Assembly: GCF_002879645.1 (NCBI RefSeq)
Contig: NZ_PNRE01000031.1
Coordinates: 1-48,325 of the forward strand
DNA length: 48,325 nt
DNA from: Halomonas heilongjiangensis
GTDB taxonomy: Bacteria; Pseudomonadota; Gammaproteobacteria; Pseudomonadales; Halomonadaceae
Direction: 5' to 3'
Shown in pieces: positions 32,727 to 40,002 of this stretch. Under the pieces are notes generated by a model, which worked only from the letters and a program-made list of their open reading frames with translations, had not been told where the DNA came from and searched no databases. Both the position numbers and the translations under genes were made by a program. Within the stretch, counting starts at the first letter, position 1; the number at the start of each line of letters is the position of its first letter.

Positions 32727-33647
32727 TCAGGTGGTGGGAGGAGTTGGCGCGATAGAGCGTAGATCGGGCGTGATCAGCGCGGCGAAGGCCTTGGCCGTAT
32801 CGCTGCCGTCATCGGCCAGATAGATATGGGTCCGCCCCAACGGTGGCAGCCCCCAATGTTCCGGCACTTCGACGAGATCGCGGTCGGCAAGCGAGCCGGG
32901 CAGGGCCGCCACCGCAAGATCCGCACGCAGGGCGGCGACCTGGCCCATCGAGGTGTCGCTGGAATAGGCAACCCGATAGGCCCGCCCGACTCCCTCCAAG
33001 GCGCCGAGGGCGGCGTCGCGCCAGGCACAGCCGATCTCGGCCACGGCAAGCGGCAGCGGGTCTTGCTCCACGGCACGGCCGCCGTCCCGCATCAACCAGC
33101 GGAGCGCTTCGGAAAAGAGATCCCGTGCCGGAACCAGCGGTGAGCCTGCCTCGTTGAACAGGGCGAGATTGACATCGCCCTCCACGAAGAGACGTTGCAC
33201 CGTTTCACTGGAATCGAGCCGGACGTCCACGCGAATCCGCGGATGCGTTTCGGCCAGGCGTCGGAGCAGCCCCGGCACCAGAGAGACACCGAGGTCATGG
33301 GGAGCGGCGAGACGCAGGCTCCCGGACAACGGTGAGCCGTGGAACACCGCCATCGCCTCGTCGCTGATCCCGACCAGACGCCGCGCGAAGCCGAGCAGCA
33401 CTTCTCCCTGGTCGGTCAGGCGGACGCGGCGCGCATCGCGATGCAGCAGCCGGACGCCGAGCTGCTCTTCCAACTTGCCGACCTGCAAACTGACCGCCGA
33501 GGGCGAGCGGTTCACGCGCGCCGCGGCGCGCCGAAAACTCCCCGTGTCGCAGATCGCAACGAAGGTTCGGGCGGCGTCTAGATTGAGCGTCCGGATGGCG
33601 GGATGCGGATCGCCGCTCGGCCGGTTGGTTGAGGTTTTCTGATTCAT
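32727..33647 (-). CDS. LysR-family transcriptional regulator
   Basis: DNA-binding regulator of about 306 residues. The winged helix-turn-helix is clear: 'LDAARTFVAICDTGSFRRAA' then 'ARVNRSPSAVSLQVGKLEEQ' and 'RRVRLTDQGEVLLGFAR'. The effector domain follows ('GSLRLAAPHDLGVSLVPGLL'). The start is uncertain: ATG 33647 is taken, giving a twenty-residue tail before the HTH; ATG 33677 is equally in frame and neither has a clear ribosome site. It is divergent from the EamA transporter at 33726, with fewer than 80 bases between, so it probably controls that exporter and itself. Confidence 0.9.
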   Translation of the reverse strand: MNQKTSTNRPSGDPHPAIRTLNLDAARTFVAICDTGSFRRAAARVNRSPSAVSLQVGKLEEQLGVRLLHRDARRVRLTDQGEVLLGFARRLVGISDEAMAVFHGSPLSGSLRLAAPHDLGVSLVPGLLRRLAETHPRIRVDVRLDSSETVQRLFVEGDVNLALFNEAGSPLVPARDLFSEALRWLMRDGGRAVEQDPLPLAVAEIGCAWRDAALGALEGVGRAYRVAYSSDTSMGQVAALRADLAVAALPGSLADRDLVEVPEHWGLPPLGRTHIYLADDGSDTAKAFAALITPDLRSIAPTPPTT

Positions 33648-33725
33648 TGACTGAGAACATATCGTTTTTCTCAACATCGGTCAAAGCCTACGCTCCTATC
33701 GGAAACGAAGCCGAAAGGAGTGGCA

Positions 33726-34652
33726 ATGTCACCGTTACCGAAAGGGCGCGTGCTCGGTCTTGTCTGGGCCGCGACCGCCATCGCCATCTGGTCCGGGTCG
33801 CTGGTCATGCTGCGGCTCGGCGTGACGACGAGCCTGAATGCCTACGACCTGACCGCGCTTCGCGTCGGCGTCGCCGCGTTGGTCCTGGCGCCGGTCATCT
33901 GCCGGCGCGGTTTTGCCCTGGAGCGGCTGGGTGTGAGGGGGCTCCTGGCCATGGTGGCCGGCTTCGGCGCACCGTACATCCTGCTCATCTCGCTCGGCCT
34001 GGGAACCGCGCCGGCATCGGCGGCCGGCTCCCTCAATCCCGGGGTGATGGCGGTCGTCTCCGTGCTGTTGGGCTGGAGGCTCTGCGGCGACAGGATCGGC
34101 CCCGCACGGGTCGCCGGGGTCGTGGCGATCCTGGTCGGTGCGTCCTTCTTCGCGGGGGTGCCAGGGGCGGAGACGGCGTCGGTCGGCCATCTGATCCTGA
34201 TCTTCACCGGAGTGATGTGGGCGGGGTACGCGCTGGTCGTCCGCCGGGCCGGCATCCCGGCCCTGCACGCCACCGCCATCGTCGCCGTGGGCTCCGCCAT
34301 CCTCTACCTGCCGGTCTACGTCGCGGCCCTGCCCACGCAACTGCCCGTCGCCCCGATGCCCGACATCGTGATGCAGGCGGTATTCCAGGGCGTGTTCGTC
34401 AGCGTCGTCGCGGTTTTCGCCTTCAACCGCTCCAGGGAGTTGCTCGGGCCGGTCGCGGGCGCGACCCTCCCGGCCCTGATTCCGCTGGTGACCCTGGGCC
34501 TTGGCGTGGTCGCCCTGGACGAGGCGGCGGGCGCTCGAGACCTCGCCGCGGCGACGCTGATCGGCGTGGGCGTCGCACTGACCCTCGCTGGCCACGCGCC
34601 TGGCCGTTGGCCCGGGATGGCCCTCTTCAGAAGAGTCTTCCGTGACGCCTGA
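33726..34652 (+). CDS. EamA/DMT-family transporter
   Basis: Inner-membrane drug/metabolite exporter of 308 residues with about ten hydrophobic segments arranged as two EamA repeats. The first repeat begins 'LVWAATAIAIWSGSLVMLRL'; the second begins 'LILIFTGVMWAGYALVVRRA'. AAGGAG stands five bases upstream of ATG 33726, which fixes the start; an in-frame GTG six bases earlier is less likely. It is divergent from the LysR gene, which probably regulates it. Substrate unknown. Confidence 0.9.
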   Translation: MSPLPKGRVLGLVWAATAIAIWSGSLVMLRLGVTTSLNAYDLTALRVGVAALVLAPVICRRGFALERLGVRGLLAMVAGFGAPYILLISLGLGTAPASAAGSLNPGVMAVVSVLLGWRLCGDRIGPARVAGVVAILVGASFFAGVPGAETASVGHLILIFTGVMWAGYALVVRRAGIPALHATAIVAVGSAILYLPVYVAALPTQLPVAPMPDIVMQAVFQGVFVSVVAVFAFNRSRELLGPVAGATLPALIPLVTLGLGVVALDEAAGARDLAAATLIGVGVALTLAGHAPGRWPGMALFRRVFRDA

Positions 34653-34732
34653 GGCGCAGCCTATTTTCTACACTTCGGCATTCCACGGTATAGTCCTAAC
34701 GGCTTCGCATTCGCGAAAAACAAGGCGATCCC

Positions 34733-35674
34733 ATGAGCGCAACCGGCAACCCCATGAAGGCACGCCTGCGATCCGACGTCGAGATCGGCATGCTGCTCAT
34801 GGCCTTCGCCATGTTGCTCGTTCCGGGGATCGACGCCATCGCGAAGCTACTCTCGGGCACCGTATCCCCGGCCCAGATCGCCTGGGGCCGGTTCGTCTTC
34901 CAGACCCTGCTCCTGCTGCCGGTCATCCTCTTGACGGGTCGCCCCGTACGCAGTGCACGGCTCGGTGTCCACGCCTGCCGCGGGGCGCTCATCGCGACCG
35001 CCATCGTCCTGCTGTTCTGGGCCCTGCGCTATCTGCCCATCGCCAACGCCATTGCCATCTTTTTCGTCGAACCGCTGATCCTGACTCTCTTTTCAGCCCT
35101 GTTCCTGCGCGAATCGGTAGGCGCACGGCGACTGGTCGCGGTGGCGGTCGGTCTGCTCGGGGCGATGATCGTCATCCGGCCAAGCTGGGAGGCATTCGGC
35201 TGGGCCGCCGTTCTACCGCTGGGCACGGCGATCTGCTTCGCTGGCTACCTCACGCTGACGCGACAGGTAGCGGGAAACGAGGACGTGCTGACCATTCAGC
35301 TCTGGGCAGGCATCTTCGCCGCCCTGGTGCTCTCGGCCGTGCTGATGATGGGCGGTGCGACAGGCGTCGAGGTGATCGCGCCGGCCTGGCCCACCGCCTG
35401 GGAACTGGGCATGCTCGGTGCGCTGGGTTTGATCGCCACGGTGGGGCACGTCCTGATCGCACTGGCGTTACGCCATGCTTCGGCGAGCATTCTCGCCCCC
35501 TTCCAGTATCTGGAGATCTTCAGCGCCACCGTGCTCGGCTTCGTGCTGTTCGGCGATTTCCCCGATGCCGTCACCTGGCTCGGCACGTCGATCATCGTCG
35601 CCTCGGGGCTCTACGTCTTTCTTCGCGAGCGGCGGCTGGCTCGCGACTCCGTGCGAGGGATCGAAGCGCCTTGA
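34733..35674 (+). CDS. EamA/DMT-family transporter (second)
   Basis: Second membrane exporter of the drug/metabolite superfamily, 313 residues, about ten transmembrane segments. 'WALRYLPIANAIAIFFVEPL' and 'LGAMIVIRPSWEAFGW' mark the end of the first EamA repeat, and 'FQYLEIFSATVLGFVLFGDF' the end of the second. This pattern is of the S-adenosylmethionine/riboflavin-uptake-like RhaT/EamA subgroup. It lies 80 bases after the first EamA gene, but the two proteins are not close copies, so they may be separate transcription units. Substrate unknown. Confidence 0.9.
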   Translation: MSATGNPMKARLRSDVEIGMLLMAFAMLLVPGIDAIAKLLSGTVSPAQIAWGRFVFQTLLLLPVILLTGRPVRSARLGVHACRGALIATAIVLLFWALRYLPIANAIAIFFVEPLILTLFSALFLRESVGARRLVAVAVGLLGAMIVIRPSWEAFGWAAVLPLGTAICFAGYLTLTRQVAGNEDVLTIQLWAGIFAALVLSAVLMMGGATGVEVIAPAWPTAWELGMLGALGLIATVGHVLIALALRHASASILAPFQYLEIFSATVLGFVLFGDFPDAVTWLGTSIIVASGLYVFLRERRLARDSVRGIEAP

Positions 35675-35693
35675 TTGGATTGCTGCCACACTT

Positions 35694-36827
35694 CTACTCG
35701 ACCCCGGCCAACTCCCGGCAGCGCCGGCGCAGCGCTCGGCCCTCCTCGGAATCGACCAGGCCCGGTCGATCGAGACGCTGGAAGAGGTAGGTGAAGCCCA
35801 CCACGCCGAGGCGCTGGGCCGGGCTGCCACCGGCAAGGCGTTCGGCGGTGTCGCCCGGCAGGCCGCGCATCAGCAGGGCGAGATCGAAGCCGATGGGCAG
35901 GTAGCCCCAGCGGTCCCAGTCGATCAGGGCGATGTCGCCACGCTCGGTATCCACCAGCGCGTTCTCGCGATGCAGGTCACCGTGCGACAGCACCCGCGGC
36001 AGGCGCACCAGCCGGGCCAGCAGCCATAGCAGGAAGCGGCGCTCGCCGCGGGCGCGATTCCAGCGCAGGGCATCGCTCATGGCCCGGCGCAGCAGGCGGT
36101 GGAGCAGGGGGCGCTTGCGGCCGGCACGGGCCCGCAGGCGGTGGCGATGCTGCTCGCCGAATCGCTGCAGGCGCGCCAGCTCATCCATCACGGCCGGCAG
36201 CCACGCCTCCCAGCCCGGGCCGAGCCGATCCAGCGGTCGCCCCGGGAAGAAATCGAAGATCAGCGCCTGTCGCTTGCCGAGCCCTACCCGATGGTGCAGT
36301 GCCGGGCAGGCGACGCCGGCGGGGGTCAGCACCCGCTCATGGAAGTGTTGAAGGTGATCGGCATCGCGAGGCGCTACGCCGAAACACGCCACCCTCGGGC
36401 CTTCGCCGGCATCGAGCTTCACCGCCGCCACCTGGCCGGGCTGGCCAAACAGCGGCCGGAAGCGCGTCAAGGCCAGCTGACCGGCGAGCACCGCGATCTC
36501 GGCATATTCCGGGTGGCGAGAGGCCAGCGACACCGGCAGCCAGCCCTCGGATTCCGGCGGCAGGTAGAGCCAGGGGCTATGACGCAGCGGCCGGCCCTGT
36601 GGCGTGGTCACCCGCACGATATCCCCACTGGCGAGCGAGAGCGGGGCGCGGAAGCCGACGACGCCATCGGCCGACAGCCCCGCCGCCTGCACATCGGGCC
36701 GCCTGTTCGTGCAGGGTACGCTGCCAAGCGCGGTGCCATTGACCGACACCAGCACCCTGGGGGCCAGGCTCCAGCCGGCTACCCCCTCGGCCCACACGCG
36801 ATCGACATAACCGTTCACCGATGACAT
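35694..36827 (-). CDS. APH-like phosphotransferase with N-terminal surface-polysaccharide-type domain
   Basis: Protein of 377 residues. The C-terminal part is an aminoglycoside-phosphotransferase/choline-kinase-like fold: catalytic loop 'LSHGDLHRENALVD' and metal-binding 'IALIDWDRWGYLPIGFDLAL' are intact. The first 95 residues form a small beta domain ('VNGYVDRVWAEGVAGWSL', 'ALGSVPCTNRRPDVQAAGL') of the kind found at the ends of glycosyltransferases and other polysaccharide enzymes. The likely role is phosphorylation of a sugar in lipopolysaccharide, capsule or a small metabolite; real antibiotic resistance is not indicated. It begins seven bases after the GNAT gene's stop, so the two form an operon. 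Confidence 0.82.
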   Translation of the reverse strand: MSSVNGYVDRVWAEGVAGWSLAPRVLVSVNGTALGSVPCTNRRPDVQAAGLSADGVVGFRAPLSLASGDIVRVTTPQGRPLRHSPWLYLPPESEGWLPVSLASRHPEYAEIAVLAGQLALTRFRPLFGQPGQVAAVKLDAGEGPRVACFGVAPRDADHLQHFHERVLTPAGVACPALHHRVGLGKRQALIFDFFPGRPLDRLGPGWEAWLPAVMDELARLQRFGEQHRHRLRARAGRKRPLLHRLLRRAMSDALRWNRARGERRFLLWLLARLVRLPRVLSHGDLHRENALVDTERGDIALIDWDRWGYLPIGFDLALLMRGLPGDTAERLAGGSPAQRLGVVGFTYLFQRLDRPGLVDSEEGRALRRRCRELAGVE

Positions 36828-36834
36828 GGCCGCG

Positions 36835-37422
36835 CTACCACCGCTTGATCATGTGCGTCAGCTCGCGATCGCGCAGCCAACTCGCGCGCAGCGGCAGCCT
36901 GCGCCGCCGGCTCACCTGGAACCCCAGCGAGGCATAGAAGGCCTCGGCCCGGGGGTTGTTGCCCCACACCTCCAAGTCCGCCTGCTGAACCTCATGCCGG
37001 GCCAGCAGCGCCAGCCAGCGCTCCAGCAACTGCCTGCCGAGGCCCAGGGAGCGAAACCGCTCGTCGATGATGATGCGATAGAGATAGGCTTCGTACCGTC
37101 GGAAACGCCGCTGTACCAGGCGGTAGAGCGCCCAGCGCCAGGCCGCCTTGCTCGCCCCGAACTCGGCGCGCAGGTCGGCAAAGGAGAGACGATGCGGCCC
37201 CTCGCCGCGCAGGTAGAACTGCAGGTAGCCGGCCACCTCGCCGTCCACCTCGATGAACAGGACCCGCTGCCAGTTGACCCCCGCCGCCAGCAAACTCCGC
37301 CGCTGATGGGCCCTGCCCAGCAGCGGCCGCAGGAACGATGGCGAGCTCGATGCCAACCGACGTTCTTCGGGCCTCGCCGCCTCGGCTCCCGCCACCTGAT
37401 AGGTCACCACTCCCTGGCTCAC
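36835..37422 (-). CDS. GNAT-family N-acetyltransferase
   Basis: Acetyl-CoA-dependent acyltransferase of about 195 residues. The GNAT core is visible in 'RVLFIEVDGEVAGYLQFYLR', in 'LYRIIIDERFRSLGLGRQLL', where RSLGLGRQLL is the acetyl-CoA pyrophosphate loop, and in 'VWGNNPRAEAFYASLGFQVS', the C-terminal signature. The start is chosen as GTG 37422, which has GAGGGG six bases upstream; longer versions using GTG or TTG up to 37473 are possible. Upstream partner of the phosphotransferase gene, suggesting the two act on one substrate. Confidence 0.85.
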   Translation of the reverse strand: MSQGVVTYQVAGAEAARPEERRLASSSPSFLRPLLGRAHQRRSLLAAGVNWQRVLFIEVDGEVAGYLQFYLRGEGPHRLSFADLRAEFGASKAAWRWALYRLVQRRFRRYEAYLYRIIIDERFRSLGLGRQLLERWLALLARHEVQQADLEVWGNNPRAEAFYASLGFQVSRRRRLPLRASWLRDRELTHMIKRW

Positions 37423-37571
37423 GCCATACCCCTCATGCCTCACTCCGTCGGCCCATAGACTAACGCTTATCAAGGACCATCAGAAGTGGGCCGCCAGTTG
37501 TCACGGTGCTCCAGGTCGACGACTTGCTCGCGGGGCCGACGGGGCCCGGAGCCGCCGTCGGCCGCATAGCC

Positions 37572-37681
37572 TCACCTGGGGCGGCGCACGGCCCTCACCG
37601 TTCCGCTGTTCCCGCCGCCGCAGAAGAAGCGCTCGCCGCCATCGGACTCGAGCCCCGACACGCCCACGCCGGGCGGCATCT
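37572..37681 (-). pseudogene. 3' fragment of the beta-propeller gene (second copy at 46629)
   Basis: About 110 bases encoding 'MPPGVGVSGLESDGGERFF' and 'CGGGNSGTVRAVRRPR' then stop, almost identical to the C-terminus of the protein at 46629-47258 ('...SGTVRTVRRPK'). The similarity ends sharply at 37681. Nothing of the preceding propeller repeats is present, so this is a broken copy. Confidence 0.85.
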
Positions 37682-37721
37682 TCCTCTAAATGGACCATGT
37701 CTTCCTGAACTCTGAAAGGGA

Positions 37722-37744
37722 GCCCCCGGCCGCTGACCGGGGGC
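37722..37744 (-). terminator. Strong GC hairpin downstream of the exported-protein remnant
   Basis: GCCCCCGG (37722-37729) pairs with CCGGGGGC (37737-37744) over a seven-base loop. Read leftward, a short CTTTCAG follows. It is terminator-like for the leftward unit ending at 37770, though the T run is weak. Confidence 0.5.
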
Positions 37745-37769
37745 ACGTTTGGGCAGGGGGTGAACTCGC

Positions 37770-38037
37770 TTAATCGACCATGGCCTGCCAAAGGTGTAGC
37801 CGGGCGTGCCGAGCAGTAACTCGCAGGGCGAGAGCGGCGCCTCGATGCCGTCTCCTAGGTGATCGGAGGCCATCAGCCGCACCGTGTAGAGGCTCAATAG
37901 GCGTTCTCCGTCCAGCTCGCCACCATAAAGCCAGCGCTTTCCTGCTCGGCCGTTGGCAGCGATTCGGCCCAGGCACTGGGAAAGAGGAGCAAGCCAAGCG
38001 CCAGAAGCGCTGGCAGTAACCTTGCTTTAGCGTGCAT
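37770..38037 (-). pseudogene. Frameshifted small exported protein
   Basis: A strong AAAGGAG site and ATG at 38037 begin a signal peptide, 'MHAKARLLPALLALGLLLFP' followed by 'SAWAESLPTAEQESAGF'. The frame stops after 47 codons, but neighbouring frames continue in protein-like fashion: 'LYGGELDGERLLSLYTVRLM', 'ASDHLGDGIEAPLSPCELLL', 'GTPGYT' and then 'LWQAMVD' with a TAA at 37770-37772. Two single-base shifts would restore a protein of about 90 residues. I read it as a recently broken gene; alternatively only the 47-residue peptide is made. No known family recognised. Confidence 0.5.
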
Positions 38038-38392
38038 CACTTTCTCCTTTGTGTGATCAAGGGCCTTGTGGCCCTCATCACGAGTCATGATAATTCTTGA
38101 AAACTGCTTGACCGAAAGGTTTGAAAACATCCAGCATTCGTGCAGCAAAACGTCCAGCATGTCAGGAAAAAGGTAGTGGATAATCCCACTGAGTGCGATG
38201 CCGTCAAGGAAACGACCGAGGCTCGGGTCGCAGATGATCCTCACGGCTTCCGAGCCGGTAGAGTGGTGGTCCGCCGACCATCTCAACAGTCGTCTGCTAG
38301 AATGACATCGACGACTGAGTGCCCGAAAGGAACGTTGCGAGCAGGCTAAACCATTTTCATAAGGTGTGACCAAACAGGATGGGAGGTCTACG
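38038..38392. other. Intergenic region upstream of luxR
   Basis: About 350 bases without a supported gene. It contains the hairpin AGGGCC/GGCCCT at 38060-38075 and the direct repeat ATCCAGCAT...GTCCAGCAT near 38129-38159. Promoters for both divergent neighbours must lie here, but I see no strong -35/-10 pair. Confidence 0.4.
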
Positions 38393-39097
38393 ATGCGCCT
38401 TGAGAACCCGCCATCATTCAAGGCTCTTGATGAGGCTCGCAGTTTCTTGAAGTCGTTGACCTCACGCGATGAGGTGACAAACTTTGCTTATCTCGGCGTC
38501 TCATTGCCTGGAGAAGGCGCCAACAAACCCTTGGACGTGACAACATACTCTTCGGAGTGGGCGAGATACTATTTCAACAAGCGGTATCATCGCATTGACC
38601 CTGCAATTATCCAGGGATTGTCGGGCATTTTGCCATTCGACTGGAATTCGCAGCCATACACCGCAAGGAAGCTTAAAGAGTTTTTCAGCGTAGCCAGAGA
38701 GTTTGGCGTGAGCCGTCAGGGGGTGTCATTTCCAATTCGAGGTGCCCATGGCGAAAGGGCCATGTTCTCCGTCAACAGTAGTCTGCCAAGTAAGGACTGG
38801 GAGTGCTTCAAAGCGACCCATCTAGGCGACCTGGCACTCTTCGCTTACATGTTCCATCTCAGAATCCTTGAAGTGCGGGGGATAGCCCAGGTTGCCCCAA
38901 GTGTGACGCTTTCCGAGCGAGAGAAATCCGTTATCATGTGGGCGGCAGAGGGAAAGACAGCGTGGGAAACGGCCAAAATATTGGGGATCACCGAGAACAC
39001 CGCGAACTTCTACCTGAGAAACGCAGCAGTCAAATTGTCAGCCACCACCAAGCCTCAGGCCGTCGCCACAGCGATACGAATAGGGATTCTGAATTAG
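38393..39097 (+). CDS. LuxR-family quorum-sensing regulator
   Basis: Acyl-homoserine-lactone receptor and transcription factor, 234 residues. The N-terminal autoinducer-binding domain has the family's invariant residues at almost canonical numbers: Trp56, Tyr60, Asp69-Pro70 and Trp84 ('SSEWARYYFNKRYHRIDPAI', 'LPFDWNSQPYT'). The C-terminal LuxR helix-turn-helix reads 'VTLSEREKSVIMWAAEGKTA' then 'ETAKILGITENTANFYLRNA'. The Met at 38393 is chosen because GGGAGG stands six bases upstream. luxI follows 78 bases downstream on the same strand, with a perfect palindrome between, so this is its cognate receptor. Confidence 0.95.
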   Translation: MRLENPPSFKALDEARSFLKSLTSRDEVTNFAYLGVSLPGEGANKPLDVTTYSSEWARYYFNKRYHRIDPAIIQGLSGILPFDWNSQPYTARKLKEFFSVAREFGVSRQGVSFPIRGAHGERAMFSVNSSLPSKDWECFKATHLGDLALFAYMFHLRILEVRGIAQVAPSVTLSEREKSVIMWAAEGKTAWETAKILGITENTANFYLRNAAVKLSATTKPQAVATAIRIGILN

Positions 39098-39098
39098 T

Positions 39099-39122
39099 CA
39101 ATACTCAATTTCTTGAGTATTG
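39099..39122. promoter_or_regulatory. Perfect 10+10 palindrome between luxR and luxI (lux-box-like operator or hairpin)
   Basis: CAATACTCAA (39099-39108) is inverted as TTGAGTATTG (39113-39122) with four bases between. It begins two bases after the luxR stop and ends 54 bases before the luxI start, the distance expected of a lux-box activating a luxI promoter. Lux-boxes are about 20-bp palindromes, though this one is not the Vibrio consensus. Alternatively it is a weak luxR terminator; the lack of a T run speaks against that. Confidence 0.65.
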
Positions 39123-39175
39123 CTATCACTCATAAACCGAAATAACTTTCACCCATCTCCGAAGAGGATGGGCAG

Positions 39176-39823
39176 ATGATAGTATTCGACTATGCTGATA
39201 ATCTTCGACGCACCCGAAGTGATCTTCTAGACCAGATGTATATTTTGCGAGCTCAATCGTTTTTTGAGCGTCGCGGCTGGTCTGTTGAAGTTAGAGATAA
39301 CAAAGAGATCGATCGGTTCGATGCTATGAACCCGCTCTATGTACTGTCCGTCGCGCCGAGCGGACAACTCTTGGCATCGCTACGCTTGTTACCTACTACC
39401 GGCCCTCATATGCTGTCCGACGTGTTCCCGGAAACCATGACAGGGGCACGAATCATTCGGCATCCCTTGATATTGGAAAGTTCCAGGTTCTGTGTAGACA
39501 CTGCCGCGGCCAATCACTACATGTCAACCGGGGTGAACACTGTTACCGGCGAACTGCTGGTAGGGCTGTTTGAAATCGCGCTGAAGGCGGCCGTAGTCAA
39601 TGTGGTTTCGGTTTATGACCTGTTCGTGGAGCGGATCCTGAGACGTGCCGGATGCCGTTTCAATAGGCTTGGGGAACCGTTTGTCTATGATGGCTTGAGG
39701 ACAGTGGCGGGGGTGTTCGAAGTTTCTCAAGAGGCAATAGATTCAATTAGACAGAGATCCGAAATTCACGGCGACGTCTTCGCGATTGCAGAAGATGGAT
39801 CTCGTTTTTCTATTCGAGCGTAA
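39176..39823 (+). CDS. Acyl-homoserine-lactone synthase (LuxI family)
   Basis: Makes an N-acyl-homoserine lactone signal from S-adenosylmethionine and an acyl carrier; 215 residues, cytoplasmic. The invariant residues are present: Arg25, Phe29, Trp35 in 'LRAQSFFERRGWSV', Asp46 and Asp49 in 'IDRFDAMNP', Arg70 in 'ASLRLLPTTGPHML', and Glu101 and Arg104 in 'ILESSRFCVD'. The acyl chain cannot be predicted. The ATG has GGATGGGCAG upstream. It is followed 179 bases later by the oxidase and decarboxylase genes on the same strand, which are likely quorum-regulated. Confidence 0.96.
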   Translation: MIVFDYADNLRRTRSDLLDQMYILRAQSFFERRGWSVEVRDNKEIDRFDAMNPLYVLSVAPSGQLLASLRLLPTTGPHMLSDVFPETMTGARIIRHPLILESSRFCVDTAAANHYMSTGVNTVTGELLVGLFEIALKAAVVNVVSVYDLFVERILRRAGCRFNRLGEPFVYDGLRTVAGVFEVSQEAIDSIRQRSEIHGDVFAIAEDGSRFSIRA

Positions 39824-40002
39824 AGGAGGTGTCGATAGGGGCTATGGTTTCTTCCACTGGCCTTCTACGCTCTTGCAAGTGGTCTGGATGTAAGTATATG
39901 CACGGCATTGGGCAACTTAAAAGGGGTTGAGATAGTTCCTCTTTCGGGCAGTGATGCCGAAGAGTAAAACACAATCGCAACAATCGATTAAGGAGATATA
40001 CA

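Noticed and set aside
33629..34645. 338-codon plus-strand frame overlapping the EamA transporter
   Set aside because: Arg/Gly/Pro-rich shifted reading of a transporter gene whose own frame has ten membrane segments and a good ribosome site.
35694..36827. Aminoglycoside resistance gene
   Set aside because: The kinase core is generic, the N-terminal domain is of surface-polysaccharide type, and the gene is paired with a GNAT enzyme in GC-rich host-like sequence.
39824..40002. A second lux-box upstream of the oxidase gene
   Set aside because: No copy of the CAATACTCAA palindrome is present; the loose CCACT...AAGTGG pairing near 39855-39883 is too weak.
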